Below, piece after piece: positions 11,195 through 24,100 of a DNA stretch of 64,000 bases. Each line of letters opens with the position of its first letter. Positions within the stretch are counted from its first letter, which is position 1. Where the stretch lies: the NCBI GenBank assembly GCA_964036315.1, contig OZ038508.1, positions 52,725,449 through 52,789,448 on the forward strand, written 5' to 3'. The notes under the pieces were generated by a model that was given only the letters and a program-made list of their open reading frames with translations, did no database searches and was not told where the DNA came from. The DNA is from Acanthosepion esculentum (lineage: Eukaryota; Mollusca; Cephalopoda; Sepiida; Sepiidae). The translations under genes were made by a program, and so were the position numbers.

Positions 11195-12085
11195 TATTAT
11201 GATAATAATAATAATGATAAGGATATTAGTCTGAAGGAAAATGCATCTACTAGGTTTCATTATTGGCAGCCACAATCTTAACAGCATAAGATATGCAGAT
11301 GACACATTGTTGATAACAGACACAGAAAGGAAACTACAGGAAGTCCTACAGAAAGTAGTGAAGGTAAATGAGAAGAAAGAACTAAGCATCAACTGCAAGA
11401 ATGTAGAATGTATGGTTGCCAGTAAAAGAAACAGTCCAACATGTAAATTGCAAATTGGAAATAACAAACTCAAGCAAGTACAACTATTTAACTATTTGGA
11501 AAGTGTTTTAACAGAGGACATAAAATAGGGCACCAAAATCTGAAGGCATATTGGGGTAGCAAAAAGTGCCTTCCAAGAGCTAAGTAAAGTATTAAGAAAC
11601 AGAAAAATTAGAAACAAAGAAAAGAGCCCTTAACAGTTATATAATATCAGCCCTCCTATATGGCAGTAAATGATAGACAATCTCCCCACAGATGAAAGGA
11701 CTTGAAGCAGCAGAAATGTGGTTCTACAGAAGGATGCTGAGAATACCATGGATTGAACATGTGAACAACAACAAAGTTTTAGAGAAAATGAAAACAAAAA
11801 GGACACTTATACTTAGCATCAGAAAGAGAGTTGAAATTTCTAGGGAACATAATGAGGAAAGGGGGATTGGAAAATCTGACACTCATAAAACATATTGAAT
11901 GCAAGAGGGACAAAGAAAAGCAGCGCATAAGCTACCTAGCGAGCTTATGTAAATGGATGGCAGAACAGGTCTCAGGAGAGATAGCAAAAAAATAAAATTT
12001 AGTAAGAGCTACAAAGGACAGGAAATTGTGGAGAGCCATGATCGCTCACATCCTAAAGGGATACAGCACATAGAAGTGTATAAAT
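11195..12085 (+). pseudogene. RTE-like LINE, RT motif C to C-terminus
   Basis: Begins with a short (AAT/GAT) run, then reads 'GFIIGSHNLNSIRYADDTLL', the FADDT/YADDT catalytic motif of reverse transcriptase, followed by 'KKELSINCKNVECMVASKRN' and 'NYLESVLTEDIK'. After stops the frame resumes with 'LEAAEMWFYRRMLRIPWIEHV' and 'KMKTKRTLILSIRKR', then 'LCKWMAEQ' and 'AMIAHILKGYSTY' in shifted frames. The upstream RT motifs and the endonuclease are missing. I recognise the family as one annotated 'endonuclease-reverse transcriptase' in many animals; clade RTE-like is my best guess. Confidence 0.75.
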
Positions 12086-12661
12086 TAGTTTTACTCCATT
12101 TTATGAGTATTGTTTTTTATCTAAACATTCTAGGTAGATATATTTTTTATTATCGCTATTATTTTGTTACTAGTTTTGCATCATCTTATTGATGATTTTA
12201 TCCCCAAACTCTACGCATATACATTCTTTGGCAATCTTGAACCGTCATGCCTTCAAAAAATAGAGTATCAAAAGGACAATTTTTCCCTTGACACCACTAT
12301 TATTTTAACTACCTTCACTCCTCAGCAATGTTTATTATTTTAAAAAGTGATGATTATAGTTTTGATAAAACCTAAACATACGAACATATACTTTTTCTTT
12401 CTTCTTGAAAATTGACAACAAATATAATAAACACTATTTATTTATTAGATTGTTTATTTACACTATTTATTATATTGTTTATTGTAATAGTTGTCAAAAC
12501 CCTGGCTAATTGCCAATTGATTTGAATTTTATAAAATGGTAAATAATAAGATTTCCTTTCAATTGGTTTACATATTTTAATAAATTAGTAAATCTTTATA
12601 AATTCATGAATAAAAATTGTTTTCATATATATTTCTTTATAAATTGGAAAATAAAAACCAT

Positions 12662-13010
12662 CTTATAAATAAATAGTATTTAATATTTTATTGTAAATTC
12701 TCAAGAACAAAAAATATATAAATGCACTTTAGATTTATTACAATTCCAGGTAATGTTTGTTTTAAAATGTGATGCTTAATAAGTTGTGTAAATAAACAGT
12801 CTAATAAATAAATAGTGTTTAATATTTTGTTGTAAATTCTCAAGAACAAAAAATATATAAATTCACTTTAGGTTTATTACAATTCTAGGTAATGTTTGTT
12901 TTAAAATGTGATGCTTAATAAGTTGTGTAAATAAACAGTCTAATAAATAAATAGTGTTTAATATTTTGTTGTAAATTCTCAAGAACAAAAAATATGTAGA
13001 AATTCACTTT
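12662..13010. repeat. Tandem repeat, 139-bp unit, ~2.5 copies
   Basis: The phrase 'tcaagaacaaaaaatat' recurs at 12701, 12840 and 12979, an exact 139-bp spacing, with the intervening sequence nearly identical. AT-rich and non-coding. Confidence 0.85.
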
Positions 13011-13030
13011 CATCATATGTTTAGGTTTTT

Positions 13031-13785
13031 CTAGCAGCATGGCCTGGCGTTGCCCGTGCTTGATTCAAAAATCGTACGACTCATACAGTAATCGCTATCA
13101 CTTGACTTAAAATATTTTTGCCCTTCCTTGCCTTTAAAGGAATGCCCTTTGCCATGCTGATGTTGCTATATGCCTTACTTCTTACCTATCTCACACTGTG
13201 AATTTTTTCTAAGCTCTATACTAAACATTAAATCTGTTACGAAAAAAGAACTAAACAAAATGAACACAAAACGATCAGCTTTAAAAAAGGACTCGTAACT
13301 GGAAAAACCGAATGAAAAAAGAATGTTAACAACAGATACTTTTTCACACCCAACCCAGTTCTGTGGAATCAGAATCAACGTTGACTTTAAGCAAGTGAAT
13401 GAGCCAATTGGAGTAAAGTGACGAATGCAGCTATCGATTTTTTTTGCATGCTAACATGCTAGTTAACATTCATGTCAGTCAGCTGTTGGCTCTCACGCTG
13501 GCCAATAGAATCTTCCTACCTATTCGTGGCAGCCAGCTATAGGCTCTCACTCTGGCCAGTAGAAAATGGCCACAAACTACATTAAAACTGCCATAGAATC
13601 ATGAAAAAATCGATTATTTCCACTATCGATGGGAGTTGGGAAATGCAAAGTCAGTCTTGGTCTTTTTGCTAACTTGAAGCATGTGCATGTAAATTTTGGT
13701 GCAAATCCGTCAAAAATTATGACCGTGCATTTGTTACACACACACACACACACACATCCTGCCTTTTATAGATAGACATTATAAT
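13031..13785. repeat. Long interspersed repeat D, copy 2
   Basis: Direct repeat of 6267-7022 with the same start ('ctagcagcatggcctggcgt') and the same (CA)n-'tcctgccttttatagata' end. It differs by a deletion near 13420 and an insertion near 13450. It lies inside the inverted-repeat-bounded block. Confidence 0.75.
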
Positions 13786-13925
13786 TCTAATTATCGCTTT
13801 TTAAAGCAATAAACATTAGCCAGGAGTGAAGGTGGTTAAAATAATAACAGTCAAGGGAAAAATTGTCCTTTTGACACTACATTTCTTTTGCAGGCTCAAA
13901 GGCCCAAGATTGCCCATTCTTCATT

Positions 13926-14560
13926 AATATAGCTTTATTAATAGTTTCAATCCATCTTTTTATCAGAGCAATGTGTATGGATTTTAATTTTTCATTATTT
14001 TTAAATTCTCCCTGCAGGTATTTGCAAGTTCTTTTGACTGGTCATTCATAATGATTGACATACTCTGAAAGGAAATATTTTAATTTTATTCATTGTATTC
14101 TATGTATTTTTGTCAAATTTCTTTGAAAAGTCTGCATATTTCTATTCTATTCTCAGAGTTCAATGAGATTTTAACAAAGATGAAACTTTATGCAGTCATT
14201 AGAGTATTTCTATATTTACTAAAACCTTTAGATATATCATATATCAATGCTAGCTCTCCTTTTCATGTAGTTGTTTTACAATAACATTTAATCCAATTGT
14301 GGTAGGAAATGCTAGTGCACACCCAAGCAAGCTATGTAACCTCCTCCTCTCCTGGTGAGTCTTTTAGTCCTCACATGCAAGCAAGCTTGTCTTGGTGCCT
14401 GGGCTCCCAGCTTAGTAACAATGTTTCTGACTCAAGGATTAAGTTCTATTGCCTTGACTTTTGGGTGGCTGACATGTGTGCATTCAGGATATCATCTTCT
14501 GTCCTATTTGTTCCTTCATTAGGGGTACTGGAGATATGCATTTTGTGGGTTCTGTTATCT
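13926..14560. other. No gene recognised
   Basis: AT-rich sequence. The part after about 14300 becomes less AT-rich and may be an old LINE-A 5' UTR, but I could not align it with confidence. Confidence 0.35.
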
Positions 14561-14758
14561 GCCTGATAGCCAGGGAACTGAAACTTAGAGGAAATTCCCT
14601 GGTCTTTTGAAAAGGAGTAAAGGTTTATCCTTTGTTTCCTGTTTAGGATTGGGTTTCCACTTTTTTTTAAGTCTTCTCATTCTCTTTTACTTCCAGTAGC
14701 CCATTGCATCTTAGTGGCATGATTACCTTGCTTGAAGTGAAATGATTTAAAAAGAAAC
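14560..14758 (+). mobile_element. LINE-A deletion derivative (5' UTR joined to 3' end)
   Basis: The left part matches the LINE-A leader ('ccttgtttcctgtttaggat', also near 21125 and 26610). The right part is the 3' tail ('cattgcatcttagtggcatg', then 'gaagtgaaatgatttaaaaa'). All coding sequence is missing between them. Confidence 0.6.
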
Positions 14759-14762
14759 ACTC

Positions 14763-16375
14763 CTGAGGAGGCTATCCCATAAGCAGATGTATAATGTCAG
14801 GGCTGTTGTACTTCCAATTTGTGAATGCTATCTGAAACATGTACTAGTCAATGGTGGGGCATCTCGATATTATGATGTAGTATATTATGGCTATACTTAC
14901 AGACAATTCAACTCAGGTAGTTGATGCTCACACTACCTGTGTATGTGGCTGTTTTTGCTACCTCATCTTCACCTGTACCAATATCTGCTATCTAATCATG
15001 ACCACAACAAAAATAAACAGAATGATCAAAGTCAACCCCACAAAAACAAAAATAGACCCAGGTTCACCATCTCCTACATGAATGTGAGTGGTCTGTGTTT
15101 CAACTTTCCAGAGTTCAATAAGGTCAAACCTGGTCTCTTGTTCTTGTCAGAAACTGGTATTGGTCTATCTATCCCAATGCAGGAACTCACAATCCCTGAC
15201 TACTCACCTCTAATAATGAAACATGACCCTCAAAATCACCACAACCACAAAGTTGGAGCCCATACAAAGGATAGGTTTGCATATGGCAGAGACCCCAAAA
15301 GTGAGGACTCTTATTTACCATTCATATGCTTTTGTGTGGCCCTTGTTCACAGTATGTCTTTCAATTTCCCTGTCTTGCAGGGATGAAACTGTTATGATCA
15401 ACAAAATAGCTGAGAAGATTGATAATATCCTCTTTGAACATCCTTCAGCTAGCATTCACATTTCATTTATATTCACAACAAAGAGTGGTTAGTCCACTCA
15501 ACCAAAACCAATGAAGACGGCAGATAATGTCAATTCTCCATTGCTTACAAACTGACACAGATTGTAGATAATCCCACTTGTGTTCCCAATGCAACAGGAC
15601 ATCATGCAAACCACCAAGACCTCTTCCTCACATTCTAATCTGAGAAGTGCTCTACTGAAGTGTTACCTCATTTAGGCACTTCAGACCACTCACTGGTCAA
15701 TGTTAAAGTTGATATGAAACCAAAGGAATCTCCTGATGTGATGTTTCATAGGATGATCTTTTGGTACACCAAAGCTGACTAGGATAGTTTCAGATCTCAC
15801 ATGACAGAAGCTCTTCTCTCAGGATTTTTAAAAAACAGAGCCTCCCAAATTGCTACCCTCATTTCTGAATGGATCCTCTCTGGCATGGAAAGTTTTATCT
15901 TCCAGAAAATATAGCAACAAGAACCAATCAGCCAGCCATGGTACACACCAGAAGGTTCTGCAGCTATAGCTCACCATAAACACTACTACAATATCTATCA
16001 CAGGGAATGATGAAGTAGGACTTTGCTGCATTCAAAAATGTTTGTAATCACTGCAAGAGAGTTCTAAGGCACAGCTATGCACAAGCAATCCAAACCAAAG
16101 TCAAAAGCAAAAGACTTGAGTTCTGTGAGTTCTGAAAAATATTTATCAAAGCATCAATGCCTACTATTATAAATGGTCTTGAGGTTAACTCATTGTCAGA
16201 TAAGGATAAACTCTTTGTAATGTACTTCAACTCTAACTCCATGTTAGATGAAAAAGGTCATCCCATTTCTGAATTCCCCCCTCTCATGGATCACTACTTT
16301 GTAATATCTCTATCATAATCAGGGATCTTTCAAAATTTATCAAAACCTTCACTCGAAAAAAGGCTGCCAGTTCAG
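14763..16375 (+). pseudogene. LINE-A-like 5' half: endonuclease domain
   Basis: From about 15080 the frame gives 'MNVSGLCFNFPEFNKVKPGL' and 'LFLSETGIG', the start of an APE-type endonuclease. Later come 'GTSDHSLVNVKVDMKP' (the conserved SDH motif) and the linker toward the RT ('DSFRSHMTEALLSGF', 'WILSGMESFI', 'QPWYTPEGSAAIAHHKHYY'). The order parallels 21600-22900 in the longest copy at clearly lower identity, so this may be a sister family. The frame is broken by numerous stops. The sequence ends abruptly where a minisatellite begins; the RT is absent. Confidence 0.7.
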
Positions 16376-16379
16376 ATAA

Positions 16380-17311
16380 AAATGCAAAAAAGAAGGGAAG
16401 GCACTGAGAATCAATAAAAAGTGAATATCTCCATATATAAAGAAGCCAAAGAGATAAACAAAAAAAAAGACACAGAGGGGGGAGTTTTCTGATTGGATAT
16501 CATGAGACAATGAGTAAAACACTGAAAGACAGGAAATGATGAAGGGCACAGAAAATTAATGAAAAAATAAATAAATATCTCCATATATAAAGTAAGGTGA
16601 GAAATAGACAAAAGAAAGGCACAGAGGGGGTAGTTTGCTGACTGGATGTCAAGAGATAATGAGCAAATGATTGAAAGACAGGAAAAAATGAACAGCACTA
16701 AAACTTAATGAAAAAAGTAAAAAAATATATCCATATATAAAGAAGGCTAGGAGATAGACAAAAAGCAAGACACAGAGGACATGTTTGCTGACTGGATATC
16801 AAGAGACAATGAGTAAATGATTGAAGGACAGGGAGATATGGACAGTACTAAAAATTAATGAAAAGAGAAAAAATATCCATATATAAAGTAAGATAAGTGA
16901 TAGACAAGTTTACTGACTGGATATCAAGAGACAATGAGTAAATGAATGAATGACAGGAAGTGATGGAGAAAGACAAAAAATTGTTGAAAAAATAAATAAA
17001 TATATCCTTATATAAAGAATACTAAGAGATAGACAAAAGAAAGACACAGGGGAACAGGTTTTTTCACTGGATATCATAAGACATTGAGTAAATGATTGAA
17101 AGACTGGAAGATATGCACAGTGCTAAAAATTAATGAAAAGAGAAAAAAAAAAATTCATATATATAGATGAGTTAGAGATAGACAAAAGAAAGACATAGGT
17201 GACAAGTTTTCTGACTGGATATCAAGAGATAATGAGTAAATGAGTGAAACACACAAGTGATAGATGGCACCAAAAATTGATGAAAAAATAATATATTCAT
17301 ATATAAAGTAA
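16380..17311. repeat. Minisatellite block 1, ~150-bp unit
   Basis: The phrase 'gactggatatcaagagacaa' recurs with variants at about 16489, 16640, 16789, 16914, 17066 and 17211, so units are ~150 bp with one ~125-bp unit. Each unit also carries 'gagatagacaaaagaaagac' and 'catatataaag'. Minus-strand frames that look membrane-like here are translations of the repeat. Confidence 0.85.
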
Positions 17312-18262
17312 GGTGGTTGTCCACCTTCTGTTGTACAGAAGGCTCAAAACATTCAACAACTGCATGAGTCAACACTGAAGAGGCATTCTGGGGAGCACTT
17401 ACCATGTATTGCTCAAACCAAAAAATCTGGTACTTCCAGTGACGTCTGGGAAAGACCAGATGACGTCCAAACAATAGAGTTTGTGACAGATCGGAAAGAC
17501 AACTACAATGGACAAGAAGCGATATCACCCCTTATTGTATCTTCTTTGAAGAACCTGCTAATTGTTTCTACAAATCATACTGCAGAATACCCCCAGGGCT
17601 TCCCAAGAGGTGGGAGGATGAGAACCACAATAGGATGGATTACTCAGATTCAACCTTGGAATACAAGTCAAGTATATATATGTGGGAAGATTTTCAAAAT
17701 TTAAAAGGCCCCAAAATACACCATGGCTACATGAAGTGTTTGACTCAAACTAGTTGATTGCAGCACACAGGCATAAGCACTGGTGAGGCGCATGAGAAGC
17801 AGAGTTAGGAGGCACCCCATAGAACACCGCATTATCACACAATCACTACTTGGGCCAGTAACAAGGAAATCATCAAAAAGATAAAATGGCCTACATCAAA
17901 GAACATTGATGAATGGGAAAAGTTTGAAATTAATGTTGATGGGATATGGTCACTGTGGAAGGGACTCTAAAAGGAAACAAATTAAACCTGACCTCATTGG
18001 ATAAAATAAACACCAGCAGGAAACATCTTAATTTGCTGATTGGTAGAAAATCCAGCTACTTCCCCATATAAATCCATTCACGGAGGCCATATGCAGAACT
18101 CAATACACAAAGTACTCAGAATACTAGTAGTGATTACAATAGTTCATGACTGAGCCCAATGGAAGAAGAAGTCTGTTGTCCAGAAGACCCAAAACTTTTG
18201 ATGACCCCATGAGACAACACTGAAGAGGCATTCTGCAGAGCACTTACCATGTATTGTTCATA
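17312..18262. other. Insertion between minisatellite blocks, ends duplicated
   Basis: About 950 bp of less AT-rich sequence. A ~100-bp stretch at 17312-17411 recurs diverged at about 18160-18262 (shared 'acactgaagaggcattctg' and 'agcacttaccatgtattg'). On the minus strand both copies end a short frame at 'CAATACATG' followed by GTAAGT, a good splice-donor consensus. I do not recognise the encoded peptide. It could be a captured exon or an unknown element. Confidence 0.4.
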
Positions 18263-18850
18263 GTGGGAGATAGACAAAAGAAAGACATAGGGGGAGAGGT
18301 TTGCTGACTGGATATCAAGAGACAATGAGTAAATGATTGAAAGACAGGAATTGATGGACAGCACTAAAAATTAATGAAAAAAGAAATAAATATATTTATA
18401 TATAAAGAATATCAAGAGATAGACAAAAGAAAGATGCAAGGGGACAGGTTTGCTGACTTGATATTAAGAGACAATGAGTAAATGATTGAAACAATGGATG
18501 GCACTAAAAATTGATGAAAAAGAAAATATATCCATATATAAATTAAGGTGAGAGATAGATAAAAGAAAGACATAGGGGGACAGATTTGCTGATTGAATAT
18601 AAAGAAACAGTGAGTACATGATTGAAAGACAGGATGTCATTAAAACTTAATGAAAAAAGATATAAACATATTCCTATATAAAGAAGAAGGAGAGATAGAC
18701 AAAGAAGGAGAAATTTGCTGATTGGATATCAAGAGAGAATGAGTAAATGATTGAAAGACACGAAGCACTAAAAATTGATGAAATAATAAATAAATATATC
18801 CACACATAAAGAAAGGCAAGAGATAGACAAAAGGAAGACATATTTTGAAG
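18263..18850. repeat. Minisatellite block 2, ~130-150-bp unit
   Basis: Same unit as block 1; landmark 'tgctgactggatatcaagag' or variants at about 18305, 18453, 18589 and 18718. The two blocks were probably one array before the 17.3-18.3 kb insertion or duplication. Confidence 0.85.
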
Positions 18851-20115
18851 CTTTAATTCTTGTTTTTTATTTCCTTTGCAACCATACACTCATTATAACA
18901 TAGTCAATACTTATGTAATTTCTATGACTCCACCTTGTTATTATTAGTAAATCTAGCAAAAGTAGCCATGCTAGAAACAACAATATCTATTTTTATACAT
19001 AGTAGAACCCCAAGTTGCTTCTTTAATTATTTACTTGCAAACATGCAAACTATCATACACCAACATGCAACCTTTAAACTCCATAAGACTCTGTAAAGCT
19101 TGTAATATTTTTTAGTATTCTTAAGCATCCCTCATCATTACTAAGGACATTAATGTTATCAGTGTGATATAGAAAATTTCTTTATCTAGCTTTTTTGTAC
19201 CACTTTCTCTAATGTCAAATCTTTTCTCTTGAAACATTCTCCAGATATTTTAGCACTTAAACTCTTTTATTGCTACTGTGACCAAATTAAATTAAATCAA
19301 TAAATAAAATTTAAAAAATAAATACATGATGCTAGTAATTTTATTACTTCATTTGGCTTTATCAACTGCCCATTAGGTTGTGCTGTTTAAGTCTATTAAA
19401 AGACAAACATTTACTTCCTCTCTTTTTTCACCCTCTTGTTTCAAGATGTAGCAGGGTGTGAAAAAACTGACAACTGAACTTGCTTTCCACTTTCCAACTC
19501 ATGGTATTTGCATGTGTCTTCCAAAACCTCCACCTATGAGGTAAATCAACCTTTTCTTTGGTTGTTCCAACTCAGTGCAAAGCTGACTTGAGTGCAACCA
19601 TTATAACCATGCTTAAACCCTCCAACAATGAAGTAAGTACAATCTTTTCTTTGGTCATTCCTAGTCTGTGTAAGGCTGACTTGAACTTGACCATTATTAT
19701 TAGGTTTATACATACTTAACCCAACTTCTGGACCAGAAATGAAAAACGAACATGCCTAAAATACATTGTGAACTTTGTTTCCCTACAGTTTATCTAAAAA
19801 TCAAGAGTAAACAGTCTGTAGTATATAACCCAAGTTTTTGTATGCTTCTTCTTAATTGTTTACATGTGAACATGCACCCTATCTATCATACACCAACACA
19901 CAACTTTAAATTCCATACTACCAATGAATTCTCTCTTCTAGGTTATCTCCTGTTTGTTGTAAAGATTCTTGGATATATATGAATAGTGTTTACATCCAGT
20001 GAGAATTCTCTTGAGTCTCTAGATGATTCTTTCATGTGCTCTCAACTTTTTTTATTGCATTCTGTTAGTTATCTCTTTTTTCCTTTAGTGCTCCCCTTCT
20101 ACTCAGGATTGTAAC
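18851..20115. other. No gene; two diverged local duplications
   Basis: No coding signal recognised. 'catgcaaactatcatacacc' near 19045 has a diverged partner near 19865. A ~75-bp phrase around 'tcttttctttggt' at 19533 repeats at about 19640. These are old local duplications. Confidence 0.5.
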
Positions 20116-20119
20116 ATAT

Positions 20120-20405
20120 TAAACAAAATATCTGACAGTATAGAAATGGTTCTCTCTCTCACTCTCTACATTAATCTATGAATATCTTTGTCTGCTGATT
20201 TTAATACTCACCATATCAAGTGGTTTAATCATTCTAATGTTACTGATGTTGTCAGTAGCCAGACTTTCAATTTATCTGTTGCTCAGCCTCTCAGTCAAAT
20301 AATAGATTTCCCTACTTGTTTCCCTAATAATTCTGATCAGCATACCCTCCCTTGCATCTTAGGGGATTTATTGCCTTGCCTTGATTGAAATGATTAGTAA
20401 AAAGA
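20120..20405 (+). mobile_element. LINE-A internal-deletion derivative
   Basis: Reads through the endonuclease segment 'SADFNTHHIKWFNHSNVTD' ... 'SLSQIIDFPT', equivalent to 'FGDFNTHHNKWL' at about 22030, then jumps directly to the LINE-A 3' tail ('cccttgcatcttaggggatt', then 'attgaaatgattagtaaaaa'). More than 2 kb of RT coding sequence is missing at the joint near 20345. Confidence 0.7.
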
Positions 20406-20554
20406 AATAAAAGAATACTACATTTCTAATTTAAATATATATGCATCATATATGTGACAATTTATCCCAATATGTAAAATGCGTGCATTTACTTTTTTTT
20501 AAAATTTAGTCTTTTATGTATAACAGAACTTGACTGCATCTGAGGATAAAGATA

Positions 20555-20800
20555 TTATTCATTTTTTAAATGTATCTTATGGAAAGTCAAAATGGGACAC
20601 ACTAAGAGAAGCTTTAGTGGCATCAGTAAATGACATCATCCAAAGGAAAATGGACAAAGAAGAAAAAAAAATGAATGGATCACAAATGAGATTCTCGACA
20701 TGACGCAAAGGAGACAGAAAACAACGACAAGACACAGAACGGAATACAGAGAACTACACAATGAAATAAGGAACAAATACAGACAGGCTAAATGGTAGTT
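20555..20800 (+). mobile_element. RTE-like LINE fragment (endonuclease-RT linker)
   Basis: Plus-strand frame 'KSKWDTLREALVASVNDII' ... 'KKMNGSQMR' corresponds to the linker between endonuclease and RT in the RTE-like family ('WDxLREALxSSxxEII...EWITDEILDM'). Truncated at both ends. Confidence 0.55.
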
Positions 20801-20899
20801 GACTATGGTCTGGGTTCAGTTCTCTTCTACCCTAAGTATCAACCTTTTCTAAATTTCCATATAGAAAAATACATTTACTCAAGTAGTTTTCCAAATTTG

Positions 20900-21159
20900 G
20901 GTTGTCCAGCCCCTTTTTTGTGAGTGGTCAGAGGAATTAAGCTACCCCTTAACTCTTACTCTCTTTACACTTTGCCTCAAACCATCACTCTATATAGGCA
21001 ATCTCTCTCACTCTCCCTTTTCTTCTTTCTTCTCTTCCTTCTCCCAATAGGAGTAGGTAGGCTTTCCTACCATTCGGTCAACACTCCTCCCCCTTCTCTT
21101 GGACATGAGTAGAGGCTCACACCTTGTTTCTTGTTTAGGAAGGGATTCCCAGGATTCTC

Positions 21160-21192
<33 letters not shown>

Positions 21193-24100
21193 TTCTCTGG
21201 CCTCTGTACTATTGCTGCTGTGTTTCTCCCATGATGTGTGCGGTCTGTGGCATTACCTCTTCATTCTGATGGTTGACAGTTCCCTGGTTGCTGTTTCCGA
21301 CTGGTAGTTAGGAGCCCTAACTCTTGCGTAGTGTCTTGAGTGGCCGCTCTGATCAACAGTTGTATAATATCGGGGTGTCTGTAGTGCCATGTCGTGCATG
21401 GATAAGTGTCCCTGCAGTCACCTCCGGTGGGCAACCCTGAGGCCACATTATGATGCAGGCTGTGCCAAATTCTCTCTGCCCACGTCACGGTCGATAACCG
21501 TCTGCTTCTTTTACTTCAGGCCTTCACATCTTCCAACCATAATTCCACATGATGACTTACAATGATCGAAAAAGTAAACCTAAACCAGCCCTTCAAAATC
21601 ACCTAAACCCCTTAACATTTCGTTCTCCAACATCCGTGGCATTAGAACCAATTTATGCAGTGTGGAATCTTTCCTAACTGCAAACTGCCCAGATATACTG
21701 GCTCTGTGTGAGACCAATCTCGATTCATCTATCCCCTCCTCTGACCTCTCGATCCCCAGCTACCTTCCTCTCCTCAGAAAAGACTCTCTAACCCACATGC
21801 ATGGCCTTGGTGTCTACGTCAAAGACCATCACTCCCTGGCTAGAGAGTTGTCACTCAAATCATCGGACCATTCCTACATGGTGTCTCCGGCTATATCTTC
21901 TCAATGCTGTAAGCTATCTCTTCTTCCTTTATCGCTCTCCATTCTCTCAGGACTGTGGAATACTTGATGTCATTTCTGACAGCATAGATAAGGCTCTCTC
22001 TCTCCATCCGTTCGCTCACATATTTGTGTTTGGCGATTTTAACACCCATCACAACAAGTGGCTTAAGAATGCTACAACTGACCTCGCAGGCATTCATACT
22101 CTTAACTTTTCAGTTTCTCAATCCCTCACACAAATAGTTTACTTCCCCACGCATTTTGCCTACAACCAGGACAGTAAGGCCTCTCTTCTCGATCTGTGTT
22201 TTACCTCCACCCCTGAGTCTTGTAGTGCCATGCAGCTCTGCCCTCTTGGTAGCTCCGATCATGCTGTAGTGTCTGTTAACATCTCCTTCAACCCCACCCA
22301 CTGCAAAGAGCCTCCTACCACCAGAACCTCGTTCTGCTATCAATGAGCTGACTGGGACTCGTTCCGTGATTTCCTCCGCGATGTCCCCTGGGATATTGTC
22401 TTTAAGCTCCCCATTCAAGAATGTGCTTCAGTGGTCACATCCTGGGTTAAAGCTGGTATTGACGTTTTCATCGCCTCAAGGAAATTTACGGTCAAATTGT
22501 GCTCCTCCCCTTGGTCCTCCGCTGCTTGCTCACCCGCCATTGCCCATAGGAACCACTTCTTCCACCTATATCGTAGCAACATGTCCGACTGCAATAAACG
22601 TCTCTTTGTCTCCGCCCGTAATGAGTGTAAGCGTGTCCTCAACGAAGCTAAGTCACTATTTGCTGCTCGGATGAAGGAACATATTGCATCTTGCAAATTC
22701 GGCTCCAAGGATTATTGGTGTCTCTGCAAGAGCATTCTGAACAATAGTAAACCCTCTAGACCTCGTTTGTTCAACCAGTTTGAGGTCCTGACCTCCTTTG
22801 CTGACAAGGCCGAATGCTTTGCTTGGAAATTCTCTATCAATTCAACACTTGACTCTTCCGGTGTACCCATACCCGATTTCCCTCTCAGAACCGAGGCCCT
22901 ATTGAGCGGGTTACACATATACCCGTCTTCGGTATTGGACATTATCTCTAAATTAGACCCCCACAAGCCATTGTCTTGAAGAAATGTGCGCCTGAATTGG
23001 CACCCACACTCTCTAAATTATATAACTACTGCCTCAAGGAGTCTTGTTTACCTGACTGCTGGAAGTCCTCATCCATTGTTCTTGTCTTTAAGAACTCTGG
23101 CGACCCCTCTGACACTTCTAATTACCGTCCTATCAGTCTCCTACCTCTCTTTGGCAAAGTCTTCGAAGCCCTAATCAACGCCGAAGTGATTAACCACCTT
23201 ACATCCCATGATCTGCTCTCAGGCAAGCAATATGGTTTCCGCTTTAACTGATCTACAGCTGAAGTGCTTACAGCCATCACCGAATTTGTCTACCAAGCTC
23301 TTCATAATAACAGAGCAGCTCGTGTCGTGGCCTTAGACATGCCGGCCTTCTTCGCAAGCTTCAGGGTTATGATATTACAGGTCAACTGTTTTGACCTAAT
23401 ACAATCATTCCTGTCAAACCGTGAATTGAAGGTCGTTCTCAACGGATTCTCCTCCAGCTCCTATCCCACGAACACAGGTGTTCCTCAAGGCTCCATCCTA
23501 GGCCCTACTCTGTTCCTTATCTTCATAAATGATCTTCCTGATGCCATAGATTCCCAAGTTGGCATCTACGCAGACGACACCACAATTTACTCCTGCCTCA
23601 AAAACAAATCTAGTGTCACTGACAAAATTAACCTGGCTGTTCGTCTCAAAAAGGACCTCCAATCGGTTGTGAACTGAGGCAGGAATTGGCTGGTTAACAT
23701 TAATGCCTCAAAAACAAAACTGCTCTCTATTAATCACCACAGGGATCCTTCCCTGCACCCCATTAGAATGTCTGAAGCTCAACTTCTCGAGTGCTCCTCT
23801 CTGCGACTGCTCGGTCTCCCACTGACTGCTGACCTGAGATGGAACAACTACATTGAGTCAATTGTTTCATCCACCGCAAGGAAAGTTGGCTCCCTGTACC
23901 TGGCCAGGAAATTCTTCTCCCTGAAGTCGATCCTTCAAATCTACAAATCAACCATTCGCCCTTGCATGGAGTATTGCTGCCATATATGGTCTGGAGCCCT
24001 TTCTGCCTCAGAGTTCTTGATAAGATCCAGAGACGGATTTGCAATGTGGTTGGCTCTGATCTGGCATCTCGTCTGCAGTCGCTCTCTCACAGATGCTCCA

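Larger units (their letters stand above)
12220..13925. mobile_element. Inverted-repeat-bounded block (~1.7 kb)
   Basis: The left arm, about 12220-12355, is the reverse complement of the right arm, about 13795-13925. The best-matching ~85 bp include 'aaaaggacaatttttccctt' on the left and its complement on the right, plus 'accttcactcct'. The block between holds a 139-bp tandem repeat and repeat D copy 2. It could be a non-autonomous DNA transposon invaded by repeat D, or two copies of one repeat in opposite orientation. No target duplication was found. Confidence 0.5.
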
